A stretch of 64,000 nucleotides of DNA from an uncultured Clostridia bacterium (lineage in GTDB: Bacteria; Bacillota; Clostridia; Christensenellales; UBA1242), in assembly GCA_944362545.1 (NCBI GenBank), contig CALVTJ010000003.1, positions 107,975 through 171,974 of the forward strand, given 5' to 3'. A program made the position numbers and the translations under genes. Position 1 is the first letter of the stretch. Every line of letters begins with the position of its first letter. Shown here one piece after another: positions 1 to 8,586 of this stretch. A model generated the notes under the pieces. It saw only the letters and a program-made list of their open reading frames with translations, made no database searches and was not told the origin of the DNA.

Positions 1-2
1 AT

Positions 3-1241
3 GTTTATTACAAAAAGGTGTATGACACCTACATAAGAATTTACAAACGCCTTGGCTTTAAAAACTTTGTTGTGGTTGAGGGAGACAACGGTATAATGGG
101 CGGAAAGGTCTCTCATGAGTATATGGAAGTGACCGATGTCGGCGAAGACAGCCTTGTTATCTGTCCAAAGTGCGGTTATAGCAGCAACATGGAAGTGGCA
201 GTTTCGGTTAAAGATGAAAACGACCACACCATTGCAGGTGAAAAGGAAGAAGTTTTCACTGGCAACGCGCACACCATTGAAGAAGTTTGTAAATTCTTGG
301 AAATAGATGCCAAACACACAGCAAAAGCGGTGTGCTACAAAACTGCCACAGATGGAAAACTTGTCATTGCCTTTCTTCGTGGCGACCACGAAATCAATGA
401 AAGCAAACTTGCAAAACAGGTCAAAAGCGAGTTGGAAGCGGTGGATGTTGAAGAAGAATTTAGCTTGCCAGCGGGAAACATCGGCATGCTGAATTTGAAT
501 GTTCCAGAAGGCTCACACATCTTCTTTGATTTGTCACTCAAAGGACTTGAAAACCTTGTGACCGGGGCAAACAAAAAGGATTTTCACATCAAAAATGTCA
601 GCATGACAAGAGATTTGCCTGATGTAAACTATGTCGACATCTCACTTGTAAAACAGGGCGAAAAATGTGTTCGTTGTGGTGAAACTCTCAATTTGACAAG
701 GGGAATTGAAATTGGAAACATCTTCCAACTTGGAACAAAATACACCAAGGCAATGGGTATGAAAGTAAACATGCCGGATGGTTCGGCAAAAGAACCTATC
801 ATGGGTTGTTATGGCATTGGCATTGGCAGATGTCTTGCCAGCATTGTGGAAGAAAAGGCGGATGACAAGGGGCTTATTTGGCCGATGACAATTGCTCCAT
901 GGCAAGTTTACTTGTGTCCACTTCGACTTGACAACGAAAATGTCAGCGCCATTGCTGATGAACTCTACAAAAAAATGGAAGAAGCGGGTATGGAAGTTTT
1001 GTTTGATGACAGAAATGTATCAGCAGGGATAAAACTTACAGACAGCGAACTTATGGGCATGCCAATAAGAGTTGTTATCAGTCCAAAAACGCTGTCAAAC
1101 GGCACGGCAGAAGTGACCATGCGTGGCAATGAGAAAGAGCCTCTGTTCATTCCTATTGGCGAACTTATTCCAGAACTCAAAGTCATGATTCAAGATGAAA
1201 TTGATGACATTGAAGAATACGCAAACGGAAAAAATAACTAG
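3..1241 (+). CDS. proS: Prolyl-tRNA synthetase, 5' end cut by window edge
   Basis: Charges tRNA-Pro with proline in the cytoplasm. The frame is open from the left edge, so the N-terminal catalytic part is missing; 412 residues of a family usually near 570 are visible. Seen in order: a CPKCG pair, a YbaK-like editing insertion that would remove mischarged alanine, a CVRCG pair followed by RGIEIGNIFQLG, the class II motif 3 segment GCYGIGIGRCL, and the C-terminal anticodon-binding domain with DDRNVSAGIK. This is the bacterial-type enzyme with the insertion domain. A 7-bp hairpin with a T-run follows the stop. No internal damage is seen. Confidence 0.95.
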   Translation, partial: VYYKKVYDTYIRIYKRLGFKNFVVVEGDNGIMGGKVSHEYMEVTDVGEDSLVICPKCGYSSNMEVAVSVKDENDHTIAGEKEEVFTGNAHTIEEVCKFLEIDAKHTAKAVCYKTATDGKLVIAFLRGDHEINESKLAKQVKSELEAVDVEEEFSLPAGNIGMLNLNVPEGSHIFFDLSLKGLENLVTGANKKDFHIKNVSMTRDLPDVNYVDISLVKQGEKCVRCGETLNLTRGIEIGNIFQLGTKYTKAMGMKVNMPDGSAKEPIMGCYGIGIGRCLASIVEEKADDKGLIWPMTIAPWQVYLCPLRLDNENVSAIADELYKKMEEAGMEVLFDDRNVSAGIKLTDSELMGMPIRVVISPKTLSNGTAEVTMRGNEKEPLFIPIGELIPELKVMIQDEIDDIEEYANGKNN

Positions 1242-1266
1242 ATTATTTGAAATACCAAGCACAAAG

Positions 1267-1290
1267 ACACACAACATATGTGTGTTTTTT
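1267..1290 (+). terminator. Intrinsic terminator after proS
   Basis: Perfect 7-bp stem ACACACA/TGTGTGT with a 5-base loop, followed directly by a run of six T. It lies 25 bases after the proS stop. Confidence 0.75.
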
Positions 1291-1321
1291 GTTGACACAA
1301 AGCAAAAAATGAACATTTTGT

Positions 1322-1350
1322 TTGCTATATTTTTTTGAGAGATATATAAT
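1322..1350 (+). promoter_or_regulatory. Candidate sigma-A promoter of the reductase gene
   Basis: TTGCTA, 17-base spacer, TATAAT. The predicted start of transcription is only about 6 bases before the first possible ATG (1363), so the leader is very short. Confidence 0.6.
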
Positions 1351-1374
1351 ATCATATATATTATGGGGGTTATT

Positions 1375-2397
1375 ATGGATGAAAAAATCATCATAACTGG
1401 TGCAACAGGACATATCGGAAATGTTGTGGCGCGTAAACTTGTCGAACAGGGCAAGAAATTGACCGCTCTTGTTTTGCCAAACGAAGATTTGACACCTATA
1501 AAAGACTTAAATTTGGACATTGTTTATGGTGATATAACTGACAAAGAAGCAGTGTTTAAACTGATTGAAAAAGACTCTATTGTTTTGCATTTTGCAGGCA
1601 TTATTGACATAGGCACGATGGATGAAGAGACCATTCGCAAGGTCAATATTGGTGGAACTGAAAACATTGTTGATGCTTGCGTTGGAAACAGAGCGAAAAA
1701 ACTTATCTATTTGAGCACTGTGCATATCATAGATCAAGATGCAGGCGAAGTTTTGAAAGAACCGACTGAATTTGACAAAAACAAGGTGGTTGGCAATTAT
1801 GCTAAAACCAAACTTGAAGCCACCAAATATATTTTTGATGCCTGCCACGAAAGAGGGCTCAACGCCACAGTTTTGTATCCAAGCGGGGTGATTGGTCCTT
1901 ATGACTTTAAAATTTCCGAACTCGGACAGGTCATTTTGGATTACATGAATCACAAACTTTTGGCTTATGTCAAAGGTGGCTACAACTTTGTCGATGTTAG
2001 AGATGTTGCCGATGCCACAATAAGAGCCATCACCGATGGGAAAAAGGGCGAAGGCTATATTGTCAGCGGTTATAATGTTGATTTGAAGGAACTTTTGGGC
2101 ATTATCAATGAAAAACTCGGAAGAAGAAAATTCCCGCCAAAACTTGCACTTTGGTTTGTCAGAATGTTTGCCGGCCTTGCAAATGCCTATTACAAAGCCC
2201 GCAAAAAGAAACCTGTTTTTTCAAAATATTCTCTCTACACACTCAATGTAAACCATAATTTTAGCAATGAAAAAGCAAAACAAGAACTCGGTTTTAATCC
2301 AAGGTCTGTCAAAGACAGTGTGAGTGATGCTGTGGATTGGTTTATCAAAAACAAGCCGGAACTCGTGAATTTCAAAAAACTCAACATTGATGTCTAA
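1375..2397 (+). CDS. Extended short-chain dehydrogenase/reductase (NAD-dependent epimerase / dihydroflavonol-reductase-like)
   Basis: Predicted NAD(P)-dependent oxidoreductase or epimerase; the substrate cannot be told. The N-terminus has the Rossmann signature GATGHIG, then DI in a GDITD motif, HFAG, and the catalytic YAKTK with an upstream serine (LSTVH). VRDVADA near residue 210 is also typical of extended SDRs. About 340 residues, the usual size. I place the start at the second in-frame ATG because GGGGGT lies a few bases before it; an ATG four codons earlier is possible. It sits alone between two terminators, so context gives no pathway. Confidence 0.85.
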   Translation: MDEKIIITGATGHIGNVVARKLVEQGKKLTALVLPNEDLTPIKDLNLDIVYGDITDKEAVFKLIEKDSIVLHFAGIIDIGTMDEETIRKVNIGGTENIVDACVGNRAKKLIYLSTVHIIDQDAGEVLKEPTEFDKNKVVGNYAKTKLEATKYIFDACHERGLNATVLYPSGVIGPYDFKISELGQVILDYMNHKLLAYVKGGYNFVDVRDVADATIRAITDGKKGEGYIVSGYNVDLKELLGIINEKLGRRKFPPKLALWFVRMFAGLANAYYKARKKKPVFSKYSLYTLNVNHNFSNEKAKQELGFNPRSVKDSVSDAVDWFIKNKPELVNFKKLNIDV

Positions 2398-2492
2398 CAC
2401 TTGTTTGACATCATGACAGGACGCAGACATTGTCGATTTAATACTAAAATATGGGATGATGACGCTTTGTGACAGTTAAACATATTGTCTTT

Positions 2493-2522
2493 AAACATCT
2501 TTGCATAAGCGGAGATGTTTTT
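2493..2522 (+). terminator. Probable terminator after the reductase gene
   Basis: 8-bp stem AAACATCT/AGATGTTT with a 12-base loop and a short T-run. Weaker than the other terminators in the window. Confidence 0.5.
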
Positions 2523-2556
2523 GTCGCAATATGTCCTAAACACAGGTTGTTGTCCA

Positions 2557-2562
2557 TATAAT
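2557..2562 (+). promoter_or_regulatory. -10 box of a probable leaderless promoter
   Basis: Perfect TATAAT ending five bases before ATG 2568. I see no convincing -35 at the right spacing. Confidence 0.5.
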
Positions 2563-2567
2563 AAAAC

Positions 2568-3194
2568 ATGAAGAAAAACAATCTGCATTGGGCTTTCAAG
2601 ACTTTTGTGTTGTCCATCTTTTTGTCAATCGCATTCAGTGTGGTGTCACAAAGTCTGCTTCCAAATTTGTCCATCTTTTTGTCACTTTTTATCATTGCAT
2701 TTTTCATTGTGTTCAGTGTGGCATTTGACATGATAAGTGTGGCGGTGACATCAATAAAAATAGAACAAATTTATAAACATAAAGGCGAAAAAGGTTATCA
2801 AACAGCGGTCAAACTTTGTGAAAACACCGAAAAAGTCTCCTCCTTTTGCGGAGATGTGGTGGGCGACATTTGCGGAATCTTGAGCGGTGCAGGTGGGGTG
2901 AGTCTGGTGCTGAATATGCACATTTATGATGAGACACTCTACTTTCTTGCCACCTGTCTTGTAAGTTCAATCATTGCTGGGCTCACCATCTTTGGCAAAG
3001 CGGTTATGAAAAACTATTCAGTGGAAAAATGTGAAAAAGTCGTTATGAAAACGGCGGGCATAATGGAATTTTCTCCACTTGTTTGGTTGGAAAATGTGAA
3101 AAAACGAAAGGCATTAAAGCAGAGTAAACAGAAATCGAACGGCAAAGATGACACAAAAACAAAAAATTCTCAAAAAAATGTAAAAAATGATTGA
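2568..3194 (+). CDS. Small DUF21/CorB-like membrane protein
   Basis: About 208 residues. Two hydrophobic segments at roughly 12-30 and 35-58, a cytoplasmic stretch with SSFCGDVVGDICGILSGAGG, a further hydrophobic segment near 125-145, and a Lys/Asn/Gln-rich C-terminal tail. The layout resembles short proteins annotated as CorB-like (DUF21) in Clostridia; this is recalled similarity only, and no transport role is shown. A TATAAT box ends five bases before the ATG and there is no Shine-Dalgarno site, so the mRNA is probably leaderless. Its stop codon overlaps the -35 box of the infC promoter. Confidence 0.65.
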   Translation: MKKNNLHWAFKTFVLSIFLSIAFSVVSQSLLPNLSIFLSLFIIAFFIVFSVAFDMISVAVTSIKIEQIYKHKGEKGYQTAVKLCENTEKVSSFCGDVVGDICGILSGAGGVSLVLNMHIYDETLYFLATCLVSSIIAGLTIFGKAVMKNYSVEKCEKVVMKTAGIMEFSPLVWLENVKKRKALKQSKQKSNGKDDTKTKNSQKNVKND

Positions 3195-3220
3195 CAAGTC
3201 CTGTTCATGTGTGTTAATAT
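3191..3220 (+). promoter_or_regulatory. Promoter of the infC-rpmI-rplT operon
   Basis: TTGACA, 18-base spacer, TAATAT. The -35 overlaps the stop codon of the upstream gene. It is followed by a leader of about 150 bases before infC. Confidence 0.75.
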
Positions 3221-3226
3221 ATGCCA

Positions 3227-3376
3227 GTAAGAAAGAAGAAGTTCACTTCTCACCCATCGAATTTCGTTTTGATGAGGTCAAAAATTTTAAGGTCTTTTCA
3301 AGACATAGTTTTTGATGTGTGATTTGGTGGAACTTCTCGTTCTACCAAATTTTTTGTTAAAAAGGAGATTACGACC
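3227..3376 (+). promoter_or_regulatory. infC leader, probable L20-type attenuator
   Basis: A leader of about 150 bases with several short complementary stretches ends in a strong intrinsic terminator just before infC. The position, in front of infC-rpmI-rplT, and the terminator match the known Bacillota L20 leader, where ribosomal protein L20 binds its own leader RNA and promotes early termination. The terminator is seen; the L20 binding fold is inferred from position. Confidence 0.65.
3322..3355 (+). terminator. Attenuator hairpin in the infC leader
   Basis: 12-bp stem ATTTGGTGGAAC/GTTCTACCAAAT (one G-U pair) with loop TTCTC, running into six T. It lies between promoter and gene, 22 bases before the infC start codon, so it must be read through for expression. 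Confidence 0.8.
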
Positions 3377-3892
3377 ATTTTCAAGGAATTATTTATCAAT
3401 GACCAAATCACAGCACGAGAGGTAAGACTCATCGGAGCAAATGGAGAACAACTTGGCGTTCTTCCAAAGTCGAAAGCGCAGGAAATTGCCGACCAAGAGG
3501 GGCTTGACTTGGTGCTTATGTCACCAAGCGCAAATCCACCGGTTTGCAAACTTATGGACTATGGCAAATACAAATTTGACACAGTCAAAAAAGAAAAAGA
3601 ACTTCGCAAAAACCAAAAAATCAGCGAAGTGAAAGAAATTCAACTTTCCATGAGAATTGATGATTATCACATCAGTTTCAAACTCAAAAATGCGCAAAAG
3701 ATTTTGCAGGATGGCGACAAGGTCAAAGTTTCACTGCGCATGAGAGGCAGAGAACAGGCTTATTCAAAAAATGCTGTGGAAATTGTCAAAAAATTTGTTC
3801 AAGACTTGTCGGAATATGGTTCAATTGACAAAGAACCTGTGATTATGGGCAGAAATGTCTTTGTTGTAATCAACCCTAAAAAAGCGAAGTAA
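3377..3892 (+). CDS. infC: Translation initiation factor IF-3, AUU start
   Basis: Binds the 30S subunit and controls start-codon selection. The N-domain begins FKELFINDQITAREVRLI and the C-domain contains the KEIQLSMRIDDYH-type segment; 171 residues is the normal length. The conserved N-terminus runs up to an ATT codon at 3377, and no ATG, GTG or TTG lies in frame between the AAAGGAG site (9 bases upstream) and residue 45. The start is therefore AUU. This is known for infC in other bacteria and allows IF-3 to repress its own translation. Starting at the later TTG (3509) would delete the N-domain. Confidence 0.95.
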   Translation: MFKELFINDQITAREVRLIGANGEQLGVLPKSKAQEIADQEGLDLVLMSPSANPPVCKLMDYGKYKFDTVKKEKELRKNQKISEVKEIQLSMRIDDYHISFKLKNAQKILQDGDKVKVSLRMRGREQAYSKNAVEIVKKFVQDLSEYGSIDKEPVIMGRNVFVVINPKKAK

Positions 3893-3907
3893 AAGGAGAG
3901 AATGAAA

Positions 3908-4102
3908 ATGCCTAAAATGAAGACACACAGTGGTGTAAAGAAAAGATTTTCACTCACTGCAACAGGAAAAGTTAAGTATGCAAGACCAAACAAAGGTCAC
4001 TTCTTGACAAACAAAAACAAAAATCGTAAAAGAAAACTCAGAAAAGGATCTTATATTGCTGGAAAGAATGCCCAGAATATCAAGACAATGCTCTGCAAGT
4101 AA
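3908..4102 (+). CDS. rpmI: 50S ribosomal protein L35
   Basis: Small basic 64-residue protein of the large subunit, beginning MPKMKTHSGVKKRF as in the whole family. I use the second ATG: the AAGGAG site lies 9 bases before it but only 3 bases before the ATG two codons upstream. It follows infC by 15 bases and precedes rplT by 13, the classic operon order. Confidence 0.95.
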   Translation: MPKMKTHSGVKKRFSLTATGKVKYARPNKGHFLTNKNKNRKRKLRKGSYIAGKNAQNIKTMLCK

Positions 4103-4115
4103 TTAGGAGGGGGAA

Positions 4116-4463
4116 ATGAGAATTAAAAGAGGAGTAAACGCAGTTAAAAAGCGTAGAAAGATTTTAAAGCAAGCAAAGGGCTATTTTGGAGCAAAGAGCA
4201 AACTTTACAGAACAGCAAGACAGGCTGTTATGAAGAGCGGGCAATATGCATACATCGGCCGTAAACAAAAGAAGAGAGACTTCCGTGCACTCTGGATTAC
4301 AAGAATCAACGCGGCTTGCAGAACAAACGAAATTTCTTACAGCAGATTTATTTCCGGGCTTAAAAAAGCCAATGTTGCACTCAACAGAAAGGTGCTTGCA
4401 GACATGGCAGTGAGAGAACCAGAAGCATTTGCAAAACTCGTTGAAGTTGCAAAGAAGGCATAA
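4116..4463 (+). CDS. rplT: 50S ribosomal protein L20
   Basis: 115-residue basic protein needed early in 50S assembly; in Bacillota it also represses this operon through the leader [25 protein letters not shown] at the start and [24 protein letters not shown] in the second half are family hallmarks. It has a strong AGGAGGGGG ribosome site. The next gene starts two bases after its stop, so the methyltransferase is probably co-transcribed. Confidence 0.95.
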   Translation: MRIKRGVNAVKKRRKILKQAKGYFGAKSKLYRTARQAVMKSGQYAYIGRKQKKRDFRALWITRINAACRTNEISYSRFISGLKKANVALNRKVLADMAVREPEAFAKLVEVAKKA

Positions 4464-4465
4464 CA

Positions 4466-5197
4466 ATGCTTAAAGCGACAAAAAGTTTTATAGCAAACCT
4501 AAAAAAGCAAAAACGAGAAAACAAGTCTTTGCTTTTTTTGGATAATGTCAAAATCATAAAGGATGCACTTGCAAACAAGTCAATCAGGGCAGAATGTCTT
4601 TTGACAAGCCAGGACAGTTTGCCATTTGACAGCATGGGCGTGAAAGTCTTTAAGGTTGATGACAAGACAATAGAACAATTGTCGGACACAAAAACACCAC
4701 AGAAGGTATTATGCATTGCATACCTTATACCAAATGTTGTGGAACTTCCAAAAACAAATTTTTTGGTTTTGGATGGGCTTCAAGACCCAGGAAATGTCGG
4801 CACACTCATTCGTTCGGCATTTGCCAGCGGTTTTGAAACAATCTTTTTGGTAGATTCCGTTCGCAGAGAAAACAGCAAACTTGTGAGAAGTTCGGTTGGG
4901 GCAGTGTTTAATTCAAAAGTCTATCAAATGTCACGCGAAAAATTTGTTGAACTTGCAAAGGCAAACAACTTCAATCTTTTGATGTGTGACATGAATGGGG
5001 AAAACATCTTCACATTCAAAGCAGATAGACAGGTTGGTGTTGTAGTTGGAAACGAAGGACAAGGCGTGAGCGATGAAATTGCTTCACTTTGTTATAAAAC
5101 CGTGATGATACCGATGCAAAAGGGTATTGAAAGTTTAAATGCTGGAGTGAGCGGTTCTATCATCATGTACGAAATCAACAAATCTAAATTTGAATAA
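4466..5197 (+). CDS. SpoU/TrmH-family RNA 2'-O-methyltransferase
   Basis: Predicted to methylate a ribose 2'-OH in rRNA or tRNA using S-adenosylmethionine; the target nucleotide is not known. It has the N-terminal substrate-binding segment and then the knotted SPOUT core with its three motifs: DPGNVGTLIRSA, VVGNEGQGVS and IPMQKGIESLNAGVSGSI. 243 residues is normal. Placement right after rplT matches ysgA-type genes in Bacillus. A long 3' gap of 108 bases before yebC has no clear terminator. Confidence 0.9.
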   Translation: MLKATKSFIANLKKQKRENKSLLFLDNVKIIKDALANKSIRAECLLTSQDSLPFDSMGVKVFKVDDKTIEQLSDTKTPQKVLCIAYLIPNVVELPKTNFLVLDGLQDPGNVGTLIRSAFASGFETIFLVDSVRRENSKLVRSSVGAVFNSKVYQMSREKFVELAKANNFNLLMCDMNGENIFTFKADRQVGVVVGNEGQGVSDEIASLCYKTVMIPMQKGIESLNAGVSGSIIMYEINKSKFE

Positions 5198-5305
5198 AAA
5201 ATTCATCAAAAATGATAGATTGTGTGTAAAAACCTTAATCATGATACGAAAGCACAACTCAATTCATGAAATAAAATTATAAAATTTAACAAAAGGAGAA
5301 GCAAA

Positions 5306-6040
5306 ATGTCAGGACATTCAAAATGGCATAATATACAAGCCAAAAAGGGTAAAACAGATGCTGCAAGAGGCAAAATCTTCACAAAAATAGGAAGAGAGAT
5401 TGCCGTATGCGTAAAAGCAGGCGGTCCTGATCCTAATGTTAACAGCAAACTCAAAGACATAATCGCCAAGGCAAAGGAAAACAATATGCCAAATGACAAC
5501 ATTGAAAGGTCAATTAAAAAGGCATCTGGAGAACTTAGCGGTGTAAATTATGAAGCAACCACTTATGAGGGTTATGGCGTAGGTGGTGCAGCGGTTATTG
5601 TTGAATGCTTGACAGACAACAAAAACAGAACCGCAGGAGATGTTAGACACGCATTTGACAAACATGGCGGTAGTTTAGGCTCCACAAACTGTGTCTCTTA
5701 TCTTTTCAAAAGAAAAGGCATTGTAATTGTGACAGATGTCAAAGATGTGGACACACTCATGCTTGACGCCATTGAATTTGGTGCTGTGGATGTTGTGGAA
5801 GATGAAGATGCGGTTGAAATTATCACCGAACCAAATCAAGATGGAAAGATGCGCGAAGAACTTGAAAAGAAGGGATACAATGTCGTTTCTGCAGAGACCG
5901 CACTGGTTCCAGATATGTATGTCGATTTGGACAAAGACCAAGAAGCAAAGTTTCAGCGCATGATTGATGCTCTTGAAGATTTGGATGATGTTCAAAATGT
6001 TTATCACAATGTCAACTTGACAGAAAGTGTTGAAGAATAA
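5306..6040 (+). CDS. yebC: YebC/PmpR family regulator or translation factor
   Basis: Begins [27 protein letters not shown], the family signature; 244 residues, full length. YebC-family proteins have been described as transcription regulators and, more recently, as factors that help ribosomes through difficult peptide stretches. Which applies here cannot be read from sequence. The next gene is ruvC, a common neighbour. It has an AAAGGAG ribosome site and is followed by a terminator. Confidence 0.92.
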   Translation: MSGHSKWHNIQAKKGKTDAARGKIFTKIGREIAVCVKAGGPDPNVNSKLKDIIAKAKENNMPNDNIERSIKKASGELSGVNYEATTYEGYGVGGAAVIVECLTDNKNRTAGDVRHAFDKHGGSLGSTNCVSYLFKRKGIVIVTDVKDVDTLMLDAIEFGAVDVVEDEDAVEIITEPNQDGKMREELEKKGYNVVSAETALVPDMYVDLDKDQEAKFQRMIDALEDLDDVQNVYHNVNLTESVEE

Positions 6041-6064
6041 AAATAACAAAACTTAATTCAAAAT

Positions 6065-6111
6065 AAAGATGGTGACAGTCGAATTTTGAGATGTTTATCC
6101 ATCTTTTTTTG
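6065..6111 (+). terminator. Terminator after yebC
   Basis: Stem AAAGATGG/CCATCTTT with a long 26-base loop, then a run of T. It separates yebC from the independently promoted ruvC. Confidence 0.65.
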
Positions 6112-6193
6112 TTTTTGCCTGATGGAATTATTTTAAGAATTTTGCATTTTCTCTTTTGTGTTTTATGCTATTTAGAATTTGCCATATTTTCAT

Positions 6194-6223
6194 TTGACAA
6201 AAAACGCATATTTGTTTTAAAAT
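6194..6223 (+). promoter_or_regulatory. Promoter of ruvC, giving a leaderless mRNA
   Basis: TTGACA, 18-base spacer, TAAAAT. Only six bases (TGCTAT) separate the -10 from the ATG, so transcription should begin at or within a base of the start codon; there is no Shine-Dalgarno site. Confidence 0.7.
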
Positions 6224-6229
6224 TGCTAT

Positions 6230-6721
6230 ATGAGAATTTTAGGAATTGACCCCGGTTATGCCATTGTTGGATATGGAATTATTGATACGGACAGAAACAA
6301 CGCGGTTGTTGATTATGGAGTGATTGAAACTCCAAAAGAGGATCCACTTCCTATCAGACTTCAGACAATTGAAGAGGGGCTTCGCGTAATTTTTGAGACA
6401 TACAAGCCAGATGAAGTGGCAGTGGAAGAACTTTTCTATTTCAAAAACCAAACCACTGTCATTCAAGTTGCACAGGCAAGGGGAGTGATTGTGCTGACAA
6501 GCCAAAAATATTGCGGGCGCACATTTGAATACACTCCAATGCAAATCAAACAGGCGTTGACAGGAAATGGCAGAGCGGACAAAAAACAAATGCAATTTAT
6601 GGTTAAAAATGTTTTGGGATTGCCGACAATTCCAAAGCCGGATGATGCGGCGGATGCTCTTGCAGTGGCAATCTGTCACAGTCAAATCAATCCAAGACTA
6701 AACTTCAACATGATGTCATAA
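6230..6721 (+). CDS. ruvC: Holliday junction endonuclease RuvC
   Basis: Cleaves four-way DNA junctions during recombination repair. The catalytic acidic residues are visible: the first Asp in RILGIDPGYAIVGYG, Glu in VAVEELFYFKNQ, and the C-terminal pair in KPDDAADALAVA. 163 residues is standard. It heads a ruvC-ruvA-ruvB-queA-tgt run that is the common order in Clostridia. The start codon is forced by the conserved N-terminus and lies right after the promoter. Confidence 0.95.
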   Translation: MRILGIDPGYAIVGYGIIDTDRNNAVVDYGVIETPKEDPLPIRLQTIEEGLRVIFETYKPDEVAVEELFYFKNQTTVIQVAQARGVIVLTSQKYCGRTFEYTPMQIKQALTGNGRADKKQMQFMVKNVLGLPTIPKPDDAADALAVAICHSQINPRLNFNMMS

Positions 6722-6764
6722 CAAGCATTTCAAACAAAAAGTAAGGGGAACAAAGGGAGAAAAC

Positions 6765-7364
6765 ATGATAGCATTTTTGGTCGGAACAATTGAAGAAAAG
6801 AGAGAGAACCTTTTGACACTTGATGTAAATGGTGTTGGATATGAACTTATCATTTCAAACAACACACTTGTATCTCTTCCAATGGAAGGAGAAACAACAA
6901 AGGTTTTGACATATTTGCAAGTGAGCGAAAACACCGGTGTATGCCTTTATGGTTTTGCCACAGCAGAAGAAAAGGCAATGTTTTTGAAACTAATCACTGT
7001 TTCAGGCATTGGTCCAAAGATGGCTATCACGATTTTGTCTGGAATGAAACTTTCTGATTTGGTGGTGGCAATAGTGGGTGGCGATTCCACACTTATTTCC
7101 AAAATCAAGGGTCTTGGCAAAAAGAGTGCAGAGAGAATTTGCTTGGAACTAAAGGATAAAATCTCTACAACATCATTTAATCTTGACAATTCTAGTGTGC
7201 TTGACACAAACTATGATGCAAACGCTCTCAATGATGCGGTTGAAACACTCATAAACCTTGGCGTGAATAAAAATGAAGCATATAGGCTTGCTCGAAGCAA
7301 AGCAACCGACGATGCCACAGCAGAAGAGATTATTTTGAAAGTTCTGAAGGATTTGGGAAGATAA
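6765..7364 (+). CDS. ruvA: Holliday junction branch migration protein RuvA
   Basis: Tetrameric junction-binding partner of RuvB. It starts with the OB-fold domain (MIAFLVGTIEEK), then the helix-hairpin-helix domain with VSGIGPKMAITILSG and IKGLGKKSAERICLELKDK, and ends with domain III, the RuvB contact. 199 residues, complete. AGGGAG lies 6 bases before ATG. It follows ruvC by 43 bases. Confidence 0.95.
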   Translation: MIAFLVGTIEEKRENLLTLDVNGVGYELIISNNTLVSLPMEGETTKVLTYLQVSENTGVCLYGFATAEEKAMFLKLITVSGIGPKMAITILSGMKLSDLVVAIVGGDSTLISKIKGLGKKSAERICLELKDKISTTSFNLDNSSVLDTNYDANALNDAVETLINLGVNKNEAYRLARSKATDDATAEEIILKVLKDLGR

Positions 7365-7426
7365 TAACACAAGATGTTGTGTAGTGTTCAAACAAGCAAA
7401 TTGCATAATACACAAAATGTTGTTTA
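7361..7426. repeat. Palindromic intergenic repeat, copy 1
   Basis: Between ruvA and ruvB. AACACAAGATGTTGTGTAGTGTT is a near-palindrome, followed by TTGCATAATACACAAAATGTTG, the second half of the same motif. It belongs to the GCATAATAC-CACAA family seen in several other gaps of this window. Unlike most copies it lies inside an operon. Confidence 0.6.
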
Positions 7427-7438
7427 AAAGGAAGTTCT

Positions 7439-8455
7439 ATGGAAGATAGATTTATAACCAGCACAAAAAATTGGACAGATGCGGAAATTGAAAATTCATT
7501 GCGTCCAACTTCGCTAGCTGAATATGTTGGGCAAGAAAAGGTCAAACAAAGTCTTGAAATCTATATCAAAGCGGCAAAATCGAGACATGATGCACTTGAC
7601 CATGTGCTTTTGTATGGACCACCGGGACTTGGAAAAACTACACTTGCGCATATCATTGCAAACGAACTTGGTTCACAATTTAAGGTGACATCTGGACCTG
7701 CAATTGAGCACGCCGCTGATCTTGCTGCCATTTTGACTAATCTTGGCAGAAATGATGTGTTGTTTATTGATGAAATTCACAGACTTAACAAGAGTGTTGA
7801 GGAAATTTTGTATCCTGCCATGGAAGACTTTGCTCTCGATTTCATTGTTGGCAAAGGACCATCAGCAAAAAATATGAGATTGAAAATTCAACCATTCACT
7901 CTCATCGGAGCGACCACAAAAGCGGGGATGTTGACAAGCCCGTTGCGTGACAGATTTGGAGTTATTTGTCGTTTGGAACTCTATGACACACAAGAACTTC
8001 AAATTATCATCAAACGTTCTGCAAAGATTTTAAACATTGAAATTGATGAACAAGCAAGTCTTGACATTGCCAAACGTTCGCGCGGAACTCCGAGAATTGC
8101 CAACAGACTTTTAAAGCGTGTGAGAGATTATGCCGAAGTTTTGGGCACAGGAAAAATCACAAAGGATATTGCCGACAAAGCACTTTCCAAAATGGAAATT
8201 GATGATTTGGGGCTTGACTTTATCGACCATAAGATTTTGGAGAGCATAATTTATAAATTCGGTGGGGGACCGGTTGGACTTGACACTCTTTCTGCCACTA
8301 TCAGTGAAGATGCCAGCACAATTGAAGATGTGTATGAGCCATACCTTCTTCAACTCGGTTTTATTGCCAGAACTCCGCGCGGAAGGGTGGCACTGGAAAG
8401 TGCTTACAAGCATTTAGGCATTGCATATCCTGAGTCAAACAATATAAAATCTTAA
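7439..8455 (+). CDS. ruvB: Holliday junction helicase motor RuvB
   Basis: AAA+ ATPase that drives branch migration with RuvA. Visible: the [16 protein letters not shown] segment, Walker [10 protein letters not shown], Walker B LFIDEIHR, sensor 1 GATTKAG, arginine finger region LRDRFG, and the C-terminal winged helix ending [12 protein letters not shown]. 338 residues, normal. AAAAGGAAG precedes the ATG. Confidence 0.96.
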   Translation: MEDRFITSTKNWTDAEIENSLRPTSLAEYVGQEKVKQSLEIYIKAAKSRHDALDHVLLYGPPGLGKTTLAHIIANELGSQFKVTSGPAIEHAADLAAILTNLGRNDVLFIDEIHRLNKSVEEILYPAMEDFALDFIVGKGPSAKNMRLKIQPFTLIGATTKAGMLTSPLRDRFGVICRLELYDTQELQIIIKRSAKILNIEIDEQASLDIAKRSRGTPRIANRLLKRVRDYAEVLGTGKITKDIADKALSKMEIDDLGLDFIDHKILESIIYKFGGGPVGLDTLSATISEDASTIEDVYEPYLLQLGFIARTPRGRVALESAYKHLGIAYPESNNIKS

Positions 8456-8586
8456 AACAAACACAATCAAACAAAAGAAAATCAAAAATTAAAACAGAGA
8501 AACCTAAAATCAAATCAATATCAAATTCAAACTTATTTGAACACACATTTATGTGTCAAATTCGCTGAAAACTTAAAAGGAAAATT

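Noticed and set aside
3509-3892. infC starting at TTG 3509
   Set aside because: The conserved IF-3 N-domain continues upstream to an AUU codon with a proper ribosome site.
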